This document shows positions 48,901 to 59,173 of a stretch of 64,000 nucleotides of DNA, in pieces. Numbering within the stretch: position 1 is the stretch's first letter; every line of letters starts with the position of its first letter. The translations under genes and the position numbers were made by a program. Under the pieces are notes generated by a model. It was not told the origin of the DNA. It saw only the letters and a program-made list of their open reading frames with translations, and ran no database searches. The stretch is taken from the NCBI GenBank assembly GCA_014237715.1, contig JAAZZG010000002.1:1-64000 (forward strand). Reading direction: 5' to 3'. The DNA is from Acidimicrobiales bacterium. Lineage in GTDB: Bacteria; Actinomycetota; Acidimicrobiia; Acidimicrobiales; MedAcidi-G1.

Positions 48901-49803
48901 TCAACGGCCATCTGCATTGTTTGGTGGCAGATTCGCGGGGGCGAATCGCCGTTGTCTCTCCATCAAGCTGCACCAGTCCCAAGTGGTTCCCCCCATGGCG
49001 TCTACATCTGCCAGGAACTGGCCCACCAATGCGGTGATCGGAAGTGAAACACCCATGGAAGAGGCCTCCTCGAGAACAAGTCCTATGTCCTTTCGCATCA
49101 GCGCGGTGGAGAAGCCAAAGTCGTATTCACCGGCCAGCATCTTGTCGGCCCGATTTTCCATCTGCCAGGAAGTTGAGGAACCTTGCAACATCGCCTCGAC
49201 CACATTTTCGACATCGAGTCCAGCCCGAGAGGCAAAGTCCAGACCTTCGGCAAGTGCCTGACATAGCCCGACCACACAGATCTGATTCGTCATCTTGGTC
49301 AGTTGGCCTGCGCCAACCGGACCCATGTGTCGCACCCGAGAGGCATAGATCTCTACTAAGGGCTCAACTCTGGCAAATGCGCTTTCCTCACCACCAACCA
49401 TTACCGAGAGCGCCCCCCGGCGCGCTCCATCGACACCACCGGAGACAGGCCCGTCAAGAAAGTGGCCGCCAACCGCGGACATGCCGCTTCCTAACTCGCA
49501 AGCGATCTGCGCAGAGGTCGTGGAGTGATCGATCCAGATTGCCCCTTCAGCGATGGCGGGCAGAACCTCTGTCGCGACTTCCGCCAACTCCTGGTCTGAC
49601 GGCAGCGAGGTGACGATGAACTCCGCACCAGTGACTGCCGACTCCACTGAGTCGGCCTCCGTGCCGTTGTGCTCTTCGACCCACCGGCCTGTAAGGCCAT
49701 CGACGACATCGAAAACCGCTAGATCATGGGCATCGCTGTGGTCGGCCAGATGTCCAGCGATATGCCAACCCATACGCCCAAGGCCAAGGCACGCAACCCT
49801 CAT
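48901..49803 (-). CDS. beta-hydroxyacid dehydrogenase (3-hydroxyisobutyrate dehydrogenase-like)
   Basis: This 300-aa NAD(P) enzyme has the N-terminal Rossmann motif (VACLGLGRMGWHIAGHLADH), the substrate motif FLDGPVSGGVDGARRGALSVMVGG and the catalytic Lys in GAGQLTKMTNQICVVG. In a pyrimidine operon it could act on 3-hydroxypropionate, 3-hydroxyisobutyrate or tartronate-semialdehyde-type products. Hand-counted sample stretches here have lower GC (about 57%) than the catabolic genes upstream. Confidence 0.85.
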   Translation of the reverse strand: MRVACLGLGRMGWHIAGHLADHSDAHDLAVFDVVDGLTGRWVEEHNGTEADSVESAVTGAEFIVTSLPSDQELAEVATEVLPAIAEGAIWIDHSTTSAQIACELGSGMSAVGGHFLDGPVSGGVDGARRGALSVMVGGEESAFARVEPLVEIYASRVRHMGPVGAGQLTKMTNQICVVGLCQALAEGLDFASRAGLDVENVVEAMLQGSSTSWQMENRADKMLAGEYDFGFSTALMRKDIGLVLEEASSMGVSLPITALVGQFLADVDAMGGTTWDWCSLMERQRRFAPANLPPNNADGR

Positions 49804-50393
49804 GCCGGCACGCCGGGTTGACCCCGGTCATCCAGGGTGAAACCTCCGGCAAGGCGCGCATTTATCCGTCCACCAATTGCCATGGCAAGGATCAGTACCA
49901 ACTCATCCGGCCGTGGTGCGTCTGGAACTCCTACTTCGATTGCGTCGTAATGGCTTCCGACGTAAGACCACTCAAGATGGGTAAGGGGGACGTCTAGCCT
50001 TGCTCCGAGCGGTCCTACTTTCTTGGTGGACGGGACGATGGCCTCTCCCTTTCCGAGGGCAGCCCTCATCCCGCCGCCACCAGGGATGTGCCACATGGCG
50101 CCGTGTTCGATCTCCCCCGCTGCCCCGACGATCGCTCCTTTGCCATAGCTGTCAATAGCGTGAGGATCGCCACCTAGATGCCCAACAAGCAACTCACCCA
50201 ACTGATGGCCCAGGTCGCGTAGTTCCTCCTCAGCAGGGCTCAGATCGGCTACATAGTCACCAACGAATGGATTGCTAACAACAGCAGCGGCGGCCCCTTT
50301 CAAGGCGGGCCGACTTGGTGACGGGCCGAAGTCGTGACGGGTTTCTTCGACCACGACATGGATCTTTCTTTGCCTAAATAACAAGGTGGTCAC
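49800..50393 (-). CDS. AA_synth (PF06684, former DUF1185) family protein
   Basis: This 197-aa protein resembles the 'amino acid synthesis' family by GKGAIVGAAGEIEHGAMWHIPGGGGMRAALG, IVPSTKKVG and DAPRPDELVLILAMA. Members recur near amide- and ureide-degrading genes, but no activity is firmly established to my knowledge. The start is GTG with AGAGAG before it, and the stop overlaps the next gene by four bases. Confidence 0.75.
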   Translation of the reverse strand: MTTLLFRQRKIHVVVEETRHDFGPSPSRPALKGAAAAVVSNPFVGDYVADLSPAEEELRDLGHQLGELLVGHLGGDPHAIDSYGKGAIVGAAGEIEHGAMWHIPGGGGMRAALGKGEAIVPSTKKVGPLGARLDVPLTHLEWSYVGSHYDAIEVGVPDAPRPDELVLILAMAIGGRINARLAGGFTLDDRGQPGVPA

Positions 50394-50459
50394 GCTCTCT
50401 CAGTTGTTGCGTCCAGGTCAGATCGGAAGCGATCCGGCCTAGAGACGGTGCTGAATCTG

Positions 50460-51461
50460 TTAACGGGCTAGAGCCGGAATAATTTTCCGGCCGTATGCGT
50501 CAAGGGTCTCGTCCTTCTGGTCGTGCATTAGGTAGATGGCGAACTGGTCCACGCCGAGGCTCTCGAGTTCGCGGAGCCGAGCGATGTGGGCATCCTCATC
50601 GCCGAGGATGCAGAACCGGTCGATGACCTCGTCGGGCACGAAGTCGGTGTGCTCGTTGCCGGCCCGGCCATGTTCCGTGTAGTCGTAGCCCTTCCGACCC
50701 TCGATGTATTCGGTCAGAGCTTGGGGCACCGCCGACCCGTCGGCGCCGTACCGGCCAACAAGGTCGGCTACGTGGTTGCCGACCATCCCTCCGAACCAAC
50801 GCACCTGGTCGCGCTGGTGGGCGAGGTCATCGCCGACGTAGGCCGGAGCCACCACGGTGATGGTCAGCGACTCGGGGTCTCGCCCGGCGTCGGCCGCGGC
50901 CTGCTTCACGGCGGCAATGGTCCACTCGGCGATCTGCGGGTCGGCCAACTGGAGTACAAAGCCGTCGGCCTTCCGGCCGCAGAGATCAAGCGCCTTCGGC
51001 CCGTAGGCGGCCATCCACATGGGAAGCGAGCCGCCATTGCGCCACGGGAAGGTTTGAGTGGTGCCGTTGTACTCGGCGGTGCCGCCCTCGGCCAGGTCCT
51101 TGATGACCCCCATGGACTCCTCAAGGGTGGCCAGATTGCAGGGCTTGCGACCGATGACCCGCATTGCTGAATCGCCCCGGCCAATGGCGCACACCGTGCG
51201 CTCGCCGTACATGTCGTTGAGGGTGGCGAACAGCGAGGCGATGACCGTCCAGTCCCGGGTACCCGGGTTGGTCACCATGGGGCCGACCACCATCTTCTTG
51301 GTGGCTGCCAACATGGCGCTGTAGATCACGAACGGTTCCTGCCACAGGACGTGACTGTCGAATGTGTACGCGTGGGTGAACCCGAGGGTCTCGGCTTGGC
51401 GGGCCAACTCGACCACGCGCCATGCCGGAGGGTCCGTCTGCAAAACCACTCCGAAGTCCAT
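50460..51461 (-). CDS. luciferase-like (LLM) flavin/F420-dependent oxidoreductase
   Basis: This 333-aa TIM-barrel protein has LLM-family features: VELARQAETLGFTHAYTFDSH, MVVGPMVTNPGTRDWTVIASLFATLNDMYGERTVCAIGRGDS and PMWMAAYGPKALDLCGRKADGFVLQ. It resembles the TIGR03842 group that recurs next to dihydropyrimidinase genes. It may reduce or oxidise the pyrimidine ring, taking the place of the missing dihydropyrimidine dehydrogenase; that idea is inference from context. Confidence 0.82.
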   Translation of the reverse strand: MDFGVVLQTDPPAWRVVELARQAETLGFTHAYTFDSHVLWQEPFVIYSAMLAATKKMVVGPMVTNPGTRDWTVIASLFATLNDMYGERTVCAIGRGDSAMRVIGRKPCNLATLEESMGVIKDLAEGGTAEYNGTTQTFPWRNGGSLPMWMAAYGPKALDLCGRKADGFVLQLADPQIAEWTIAAVKQAAADAGRDPESLTITVVAPAYVGDDLAHQRDQVRWFGGMVGNHVADLVGRYGADGSAVPQALTEYIEGRKGYDYTEHGRAGNEHTDFVPDEVIDRFCILGDEDAHIARLRELESLGVDQFAIYLMHDQKDETLDAYGRKIIPALAR

Positions 51462-51477
51462 TCGCCCAGCCTTCCTT

Positions 51478-52965
<1,488 letters not shown>

Positions 52966-53032
52966 CGGGTTCTCCTTCAGGGGGCGGACCATCCGGGCCG
53001 CCGGAAACTACGAGGGCTACCGGAGGTCGGTG

Positions 53033-54445
53033 CTACTGGAGATAGGTCGACAGGCCGCGTCGGAGGTAAGCCCCGTGACCCTTGGCCCCGTGGTACTCAC
53101 CGTCCTCGATCAGAATCCGTCCCTTGGACATCACCGTGTCGACCTTGCCGTCGATCGAATACCCCTCGTAGGCCGAGTAGTCCATGCTCATGTGATGGGT
53201 GTCGACTGAGATCTCGGTCCTGGCCTCCGGGTCGTACAGCACGATGTCGGCGTCCGAACCCGGCGCGATCACCCCTTTCTGCGGATAGATGCCGAACATG
53301 CGGGCCGGCGTGGTCGAACACGTCTCCACCCACCGCTCCAGACTCAACTCACCCATGGCCACGCCCTGGTAGATGAGGTCCATCCGGTGCTCCACGCCGC
53401 CGATCCCGTTGGGGATGGCCCGGAAGTCGTCCTTTCCGAGCTCCTTCTGGTCCTTCATGCAGAACGGGCAGTGGTCGGTGGCCACGATGGCCAGGTCGTT
53501 GGTCCGTAGGCCCCTCCACAGGTCCTTGTGATGGGTGTGTTCCTTCGTTCGCAGCGGGGGTGAACAGACATAGCCGGCACCAGCGAAACCGGGAGCCCCG
53601 AGGTGGTCCTCCAGGTTCAGGTACAGGTACTGGGGGCATGTCTCGGCGAACACGTTGTGTCCGGCGTCGCGGGCCTCGGCCACCCTCTCGAGGGCCTCGC
53701 TGGCCGAGAGGTGGACGAAGTAGACGGGCGCTCCGGCTACCAGGGCCAGTTGGATGGCCCGGTTGGTGGCCTCGCCCTCCATGCGAGAGGGCCGGGTGAT
53801 GCCGTGGTACACGGGATCGGTCTGACCCCGGGCCGCGGCCTGTTCGGCCAGCACGTCAATGGCGATGCCGTTCTCGGCGTGCATGGTGATCAGCGCGCCG
53901 TTGTTGGCTGCCTTCTGCATGGCCCGCAGGATCTGGCCGTCATCGCTGTAGAAGACGCCCGGGTAGGCCATGAATAGCTTGAAGCTGGTGATGCCCTCGT
54001 CGACCAGGGCGTCCATCTCCTTGAGCGCCGCGTCGTCGACGCCTCCCAAGATCATGTGGAAGGCGTAGTCCACGGCGCACTGGCCGTCTGCCTTGGCCTG
54101 CCACGCCTCGAGGCTGTCCCGCACGTTCTCACCGGTCTTCTGGACGGCGAAGTCGATGATGGTGGTGGTGCCGCCCCACGCGGCGGCCCGGGTGCCGATC
54201 TCGAACGTGTCGCTGGCGAACGTGCCTCCGAACGGGAGCTCCATGTGGGTGTGGCAGTCGATCCCGCCGGGCACCACGAACTTCCCGGTGGCGTCCACGA
54301 CCCGGTCGGCACCCGACTCGGCCGAGACGGCCATGGTCGACCCCGGTTGGAGCACGGCGGCGATCGTGGTCCCGTCGATCAGCACCTCGGCCGCGTGGCG
54401 ACCGGTGGCGCTGACCACCGTGCCGTTCTTGATGAGCGTCGTCAT
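53033..54445 (-). CDS. hydA: dihydropyrimidinase / D-hydantoinase
   Basis: This 470-aa amidohydrolase has all metal-site motifs: IDCHTHMELPFGG, the carboxylated Lys in GITSFKLFMAYPG, ALITMHAENG, VYFVHLSASEA and IVATDHCPFC. It opens dihydrouracil or dihydrothymine to the N-carbamoyl beta-amino acid. ATG 54445 with AAGGGGG upstream is the start; a longer open frame overlaps the aminotransferase gene and is not used. Confidence 0.94.
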   Translation of the reverse strand: MTTLIKNGTVVSATGRHAAEVLIDGTTIAAVLQPGSTMAVSAESGADRVVDATGKFVVPGGIDCHTHMELPFGGTFASDTFEIGTRAAAWGGTTTIIDFAVQKTGENVRDSLEAWQAKADGQCAVDYAFHMILGGVDDAALKEMDALVDEGITSFKLFMAYPGVFYSDDGQILRAMQKAANNGALITMHAENGIAIDVLAEQAAARGQTDPVYHGITRPSRMEGEATNRAIQLALVAGAPVYFVHLSASEALERVAEARDAGHNVFAETCPQYLYLNLEDHLGAPGFAGAGYVCSPPLRTKEHTHHKDLWRGLRTNDLAIVATDHCPFCMKDQKELGKDDFRAIPNGIGGVEHRMDLIYQGVAMGELSLERWVETCSTTPARMFGIYPQKGVIAPGSDADIVLYDPEARTEISVDTHHMSMDYSAYEGYSIDGKVDTVMSKGRILIEDGEYHGAKGHGAYLRRGLSTYLQ

Positions 54446-54492
54446 TGGTTCCCCCTTCGTGCCGCCAGCGGGCGGCTTTTCTGCCCGGCCCG

Positions 54493-55782
54493 TCAGCCCA
54501 GGCGTTCGATGATCCCGGCCAGCGTGGTGCCCGCCTCGTCGATCTCGGCCTCTGTGACCGTCATGGGCGGCGCTATGCGAATCACGTTGCCATACAGACC
54601 ACCCTTGCCCACCAACAGACCGGCGGCCCGAGCCTGCTCCATGATCCGGCCGGCGGCGTCGCCGTTGGGCTCGATGGTGCCCGGCTGCACGGTCTCGATG
54701 GCCAGCATCAGGCCCCTGCCCCGCAACTCGACAACCACGTCTGAGGCTTCGACCGCGGGTTGCAGATGCCCGACGAGACGCTCTCCCATCCGCAGCGCGT
54801 GGCCCTGGATGTCGTGTTCCAGCATGTACCGGATCGTCGCCAGCGCCCCGACGCTGCTCATCGGGTTCCCACCGAATGTGGAGATCGAGTTGCCGGGCAG
54901 CGAGTCCATGAGTTCGGCGCCGGCGATCACGCCGCCGAGGGACAGGCCGTTGCCGACACCTTTGGCGAAGGTGAGGATGTCGGGCGTGATCCCGTGGGCC
55001 TGGTAACCCCAGAAGTGCTGACCGGTGCGGCCCCACCCGGTCTGGACCTCGTCGGAGATGAAGAGGACGCCACGGTTCTCGAGTTCCTTCTTGATCGGGG
55101 CGAAGAAGCCGTCGGGGGGCGTAGCGAAACCGCCCACACCCTGGATGGGCTCGGCGATCATGGCGGCCACGTCGCCCGAGGTCATCATGTCGAAGACCTG
55201 GTTCAGGTCGTCCACGCAGGCGTCGGTGTAAGCCTCGTCGTCGAGATGGCGGAACGGGCTGCGGAGGCGGTAGCCACCGTGCACGTAGTTGACCGACATG
55301 CCACTGACGCTGGTCGGTGACCACGACCTCTGGGCGGTGATGGCGATAGTCGTGAACGACCGTCCGTGGTAGCTGTTGCGCAGGGCCAGGATCTGGTTGG
55401 AGCGACGAGCCACGGTGGCCAGCATCAGTGCGGCGTCGTTGGCCTCGGTACCCGAAGTGGTGAAGAACACCTTGGCGTCGGGGATGCCCGAGAGTTCTGA
55501 GATGAGTTCGGCCAACTCGATCATCGACTCGGACAAGTAGAGCGTCGAGGTGTGGAACGTCTTCGGCGCCTGTTCTTGCACGGCCTTCGTGATCTCAGGG
55601 ATGTCGTAGCCGAGGCTGGTGGTGAGGATCCCGCCGAAGAAGTCGAGGTAGCAGTTGCCCTCCACGTCGTAAACGTGGCGACCTTGGCCGCGGTCGAACG
55701 AGATCGGGGGGTCGTAGTAGAGCGCCAGCCAGTTCGGTAGGACGGCCCGGTGTCGGCTCAGGAGTTCGGCGTTAGTGGTCAT
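54493..55782 (-). CDS. class III aminotransferase (beta-alanine/3-aminoisobutyrate:pyruvate type)
   Basis: This 429-aa PLP enzyme has GTEANDAALMLATVARRSNQILALRNSYHG, LFISDEVQTGWGRTGQHFW and the PLP Lys in DILTFAKGVGNGLSLGG. The location between dihydropyrimidinase and beta-ureidopropionase points to beta-alanine or 3-aminoisobutyrate as amino donor. ATG 55782 is preferred over the much longer open frame that overlaps the upstream gene. Confidence 0.9.
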   Translation of the reverse strand: MTTNAELLSRHRAVLPNWLALYYDPPISFDRGQGRHVYDVEGNCYLDFFGGILTTSLGYDIPEITKAVQEQAPKTFHTSTLYLSESMIELAELISELSGIPDAKVFFTTSGTEANDAALMLATVARRSNQILALRNSYHGRSFTTIAITAQRSWSPTSVSGMSVNYVHGGYRLRSPFRHLDDEAYTDACVDDLNQVFDMMTSGDVAAMIAEPIQGVGGFATPPDGFFAPIKKELENRGVLFISDEVQTGWGRTGQHFWGYQAHGITPDILTFAKGVGNGLSLGGVIAGAELMDSLPGNSISTFGGNPMSSVGALATIRYMLEHDIQGHALRMGERLVGHLQPAVEASDVVVELRGRGLMLAIETVQPGTIEPNGDAAGRIMEQARAAGLLVGKGGLYGNVIRIAPPMTVTEAEIDEAGTTLAGIIERLG

Positions 55783-55805
55783 CGACGTCTCCGGCGAGGT
55801 ACGGG

Positions 55806-56648
55806 TCAGGCCCGGGTCAGCGGGTCGTACATGTCGGGTCGGCGGTCCCGGTAGAAGGCCCACTGGTTGCGGACCTCGTCGACCAGGTCCAGGTCGAGAT
55901 CCCGCACGATGAGCTCCTCGGCTTGGTCGGAGCACACGTCGCCCACGAACTGGCCCCGGGGGTCGACGAAGTAGGTGGTCCCGTAGAAGTCGTTCTCGCC
56001 CAGGTCCTCGATGCCTACCCGGTTGATGGCCCCCACGAAGTACATGTTGGCGGCTGCCGACGCCGGCTGCTCGAGCTTCCACAGGTAGGCCGACAGGCCC
56101 CGGCTGGTAGCCGACGGGTTGAACACCATCTGGGCACCGTTCAGGCCCAGGGCCCGCCACCCCTCGGGGAAGTGGCGGTCGTAACAGATGTAGACGCCGA
56201 CCCGACCCACAGCGGTCTCAAACACCGGGTACCCGAGATTCCCGGGGCGGAAGTAGAACTTCTCCCAGAAGCCCTTGACCTGGGGGAGGTGAGTCTTCCG
56301 GTACTTGCCGAGGTAGGAGCCGTCGGCGTCGATGACCGCCGCGGTGTTGTAGAGCAGGCCCTCCTGCTCCTTTTCGTACATAGGCAGGATCAGCACCATG
56401 CCGTACTTGGCCGCCAGTTCCTGGAACCGCTTGGTGGTAGGGCCGTCGGGGATGGCCTCGGCGTAGTCGTAGAAGGCGGCGTCTTGGACCTGACAAAAAT
56501 AGGGGCCGTAGAAGAGTTCCTGGAAGCACATGACCCGAGCACCGGCCTCAGCGGCCTCAGCCAGGTACTTCTCGTGGAGCTCGATCATCGACTCCTTATC
56601 GCCGGTCCAGCCCGTCTGGACCATCGCTGCCCGTACTTCGCTCGCCAC
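55806..56648 (-). CDS. beta-ureidopropionase (N-carbamoyl-beta-alanine amidohydrolase)
   Basis: This 280-aa nitrilase-superfamily amidase has the catalytic triad in MCFQELFYGPYF (Glu), YLGKYRKTHLPQ (Lys) and VGVYICYDRHFPEGWR (Cys). It releases CO2, ammonia and beta-alanine. It is the first gene of the minus-strand operon that ends with the ABC importer at 45.2 kb. Confidence 0.9.
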   Translation of the reverse strand: MASEVRAAMVQTGWTGDKESMIELHEKYLAEAAEAGARVMCFQELFYGPYFCQVQDAAFYDYAEAIPDGPTTKRFQELAAKYGMVLILPMYEKEQEGLLYNTAAVIDADGSYLGKYRKTHLPQVKGFWEKFYFRPGNLGYPVFETAVGRVGVYICYDRHFPEGWRALGLNGAQMVFNPSATSRGLSAYLWKLEQPASAAANMYFVGAINRVGIEDLGENDFYGTTYFVDPRGQFVGDVCSDQAEELIVRDLDLDLVDEVRNQWAFYRDRRPDMYDPLTRA

Positions 56649-56768
56649 CTTCGCCTCCTACATTCTCAGTGTCCGTGCCGACGCCACCTCCTCACGGCCG
56701 GAGCGAAACTTTCCGGACCGACCATTGCAGCGTGTCGCGGTCGCCGACAGTAGTGGCAACCTGAACAG

Positions 56769-57821
56769 ATGGTTGGACTCGGGGGAACGTTGGACGATAG
56801 AGGTGGGCTGCTCGACTGGTCGGCCTTACAGGTCTGGCTCACCAGTAGCTCAGCGCCGGGCAATGGCCCAGTGGTGGCCTTCCGGGAACTGGCGGGCGGC
56901 ACCCAGAACCACCTCTTCCACCTGACCCGCGAGGATGGGACGGAGATGGTCCTTCGACGGCCGCCCCGGCATCCCCGGCCGAATAGCAACGAGACGATGC
57001 TTCGGGAGGCCCGGGTGCTGGCCGCCCTGTCAGGAAGCGACGTCCCCCACCCGGCGTTTCTCGCTGTGTGCGACGACCCGTCAGTGATCGGGACGTGCTT
57101 CCACCTCGGCGAGGTCGTTGACGGCTTCAACCCTGGGTCAGGCCTGGAAGGGCGGTACGACGACCCGCGCTGGCAGCATGCTTTTGGCTTGTCGATGGTT
57201 GACGCCATCGCGGCGCTGGCCGCCGTGGAGCCGTCGGCCGTCGGGCTCGCGGACCTCGGGCGCCCCGTTGGCTGGCTTGAGCGACAAGTTTCCCGATGGC
57301 GATCTTTACTCGAGTCGTACGCGGAGACAGAGGGCTACGCCGGTCCGAACCTTCCTGACGTCGACCGGGTGGGGATCTGGCTAGACGAGCACCGCCCGCG
57401 CGAGGCAACTATCCGGATCATCCACGGGGACTTTCACCTGGCGAACGTGATGGCCCGACGCGACCGTCCGGAGGTGGCGGCCATTGTCGACTGGGAACTC
57501 ACGACCTCAGGGGACCCGCGCCTTGACATTGCTTGGCTGTTGGCTACCTCTCAGAGCGTCGGCTCGTTCCACGCTAGTGCCCCCGGATTCCCCGACTGGC
57601 GGGAACTCGCAGACCGGTATGCCGACCAAACGGGCCTCTCCCTTGAAGATCTGGCCTGGTGGTGGACGCTGGCGTGCTACAAGCTCGGCATCATCCTTGA
57701 GGGAACCAACGCCCGGGCGGCAGCCGGACGCGCACCGGCTGAGACTGGTCGCGATCTCCACGACCGCGCTGTCCAACTCCTCACCATGGCGGGCCGGTTG
57801 GTCGACGGGATCGTGCTGTGA
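56769..57821 (+). CDS. aminoglycoside-phosphotransferase-fold kinase (ACAD10/11 N-terminal-like)
   Basis: This 350-aa APH-family protein has a Gly-rich loop (RELAGGTQNHLFHL), the Lys-equivalent region MVLRRPP, the catalytic loop IIHGDFHLANVM (HxDxxxxN) and the metal Asp in IVDWELTTSGDPRLDIAW. The sequence resembles kinases that phosphorylate 4-hydroxyacyl-CoA in ACAD10/11 systems. It could equally act on another alcohol. It is divergent from the pyrimidine operon. Confidence 0.85.
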   Translation: MVGLGGTLDDRGGLLDWSALQVWLTSSSAPGNGPVVAFRELAGGTQNHLFHLTREDGTEMVLRRPPRHPRPNSNETMLREARVLAALSGSDVPHPAFLAVCDDPSVIGTCFHLGEVVDGFNPGSGLEGRYDDPRWQHAFGLSMVDAIAALAAVEPSAVGLADLGRPVGWLERQVSRWRSLLESYAETEGYAGPNLPDVDRVGIWLDEHRPREATIRIIHGDFHLANVMARRDRPEVAAIVDWELTTSGDPRLDIAWLLATSQSVGSFHASAPGFPDWRELADRYADQTGLSLEDLAWWWTLACYKLGIILEGTNARAAAGRAPAETGRDLHDRAVQLLTMAGRLVDGIVL

Positions 57822-57871
57822 TGGATCAGGCGTGAGGCACCAAACAGCCCGCCGACGAGATGGAGGCACGG

Positions 57872-59119
57872 TCAGACGCTTGTTTCGTCCCCCCCGGCTC
57901 CTTCAACAGCTGACGGGAGTTCACCAGCCCGTAGATCTCTCGGTGCCACCTCGATGTCGGATGGTGAGCTGAGCGCATCACTACCCACTCCCAGTTCGGG
58001 GAACTTCCGCATAGTGGGCAGAAGACGGTCGTCGATCGAGCCGACCAGCTTGTTGTAGGCGCCGATCGCCGTCCCCAGGCCACGACCCGTCTTGTCCACG
58101 TGGTCGAGCAGGGTGCCCACCCGGTCGTAGAGTTCGGTACCCAGTTCGGCGATGTCCCGCGCGTTTTCGGCCAGACGGGCCTGCTGCCAGCCCCCGGCCA
58201 CCGCCCACAACAGGGCCAGCAGGTTCACCGGCGAGGCCAGTAGGACCCGCTGGTTCATGGCCTTTTGAAGCAGACCCGGCTCGGCACGCAGGGCGTCAGC
58301 CAGAAACGACTCACCGGGCACGAACAACACGACGAACTCGGGAGACGGCTCACCGTCCGCCTCCCAGTACTTCTTCCCGGCTAGCGCGCCGACGTGTGCC
58401 TCAAGCGCCTTGGCATGGGCCTTGAGCTCGGTCTCGACCACCGCCGGATCGGTGGCCTCCTGGGCACGGAGGTAGGCGTCCAGCGGAACCTTGGCGTCAA
58501 CGAAGAGTTGGGCACCGTTGGGGAGACGAACCTTCACGTCGGGCCGGATCCGCTCACCGGCCCGATTCTCGGCCGTGACCTGCTCGGTGAAGTCGCAGTA
58601 CGGCTCCATGCCGGACAACTCGATGACGTTCCGGAGTTGGTTCTCACCCCACGCACCTCGAGCCGACGAGGAACGGAGCGCCTCGGTCAGCGTGGTGGTG
58701 GTGGACTGCAACTCCGTCATCTGACGGCCCAGCTGCAGGGTCAGGGCACCTACCGCGCCCTTCTCCTTCTCGTGGGAGGTCTGGAGGTTGCCTACGGTCT
58801 CACCGAGCTTTCGCATCTGCTCGCTGAACGGATCCAACAGGCCCTTGGTCTGCTCATGGACCGCTCCCATTCGCTCGGTGGCCAGCGTCAGGAACTGGTC
58901 GTTGTTGTGCTTCAGGGCGCTGGCCGCCGTCTCGGCCACCTGGGTCCCGACCTGGGCTCGGACCTCGGCCCCGATCTGGGCGACAAGCGCCGCGGCATCC
59001 AGCAACGGGGCGGCGGGCTCCACCTCGCCCACCGGCGCGGGTCGGCGGGTGGCCCACACCACGGTCACGACCGCGATGAGGACGGAGAAGACGGCAACGA
59101 GGACCAGCACGGTTTCCAT
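57872..59119 (-). CDS. rmuC: RmuC-family protein
   Basis: This 415-aa protein has an N-terminal membrane helix, a long coiled-coil stretch (about residues 60-140) and the nuclease-like RmuC core (GAWGENQLRNVIELSGM; RPDVKVRLPNGAQLFVDAKVPLDAYL; PEFVVLFVPGESFL). RmuC limits recombination between inverted repeats. It is a housekeeping gene outside the catabolic clusters. Confidence 0.93.
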   Translation of the reverse strand: METVLVLVAVFSVLIAVVTVVWATRRPAPVGEVEPAAPLLDAAALVAQIGAEVRAQVGTQVAETAASALKHNNDQFLTLATERMGAVHEQTKGLLDPFSEQMRKLGETVGNLQTSHEKEKGAVGALTLQLGRQMTELQSTTTTLTEALRSSSARGAWGENQLRNVIELSGMEPYCDFTEQVTAENRAGERIRPDVKVRLPNGAQLFVDAKVPLDAYLRAQEATDPAVVETELKAHAKALEAHVGALAGKKYWEADGEPSPEFVVLFVPGESFLADALRAEPGLLQKAMNQRVLLASPVNLLALLWAVAGGWQQARLAENARDIAELGTELYDRVGTLLDHVDKTGRGLGTAIGAYNKLVGSIDDRLLPTMRKFPELGVGSDALSSPSDIEVAPRDLRAGELPSAVEGAGGDETSV

Positions 59120-59173
59120 GCGTCGAACGTAGACGCGCCCTGTGACAGCGGCGCGGAGGGCCCGTTTCTCTGC

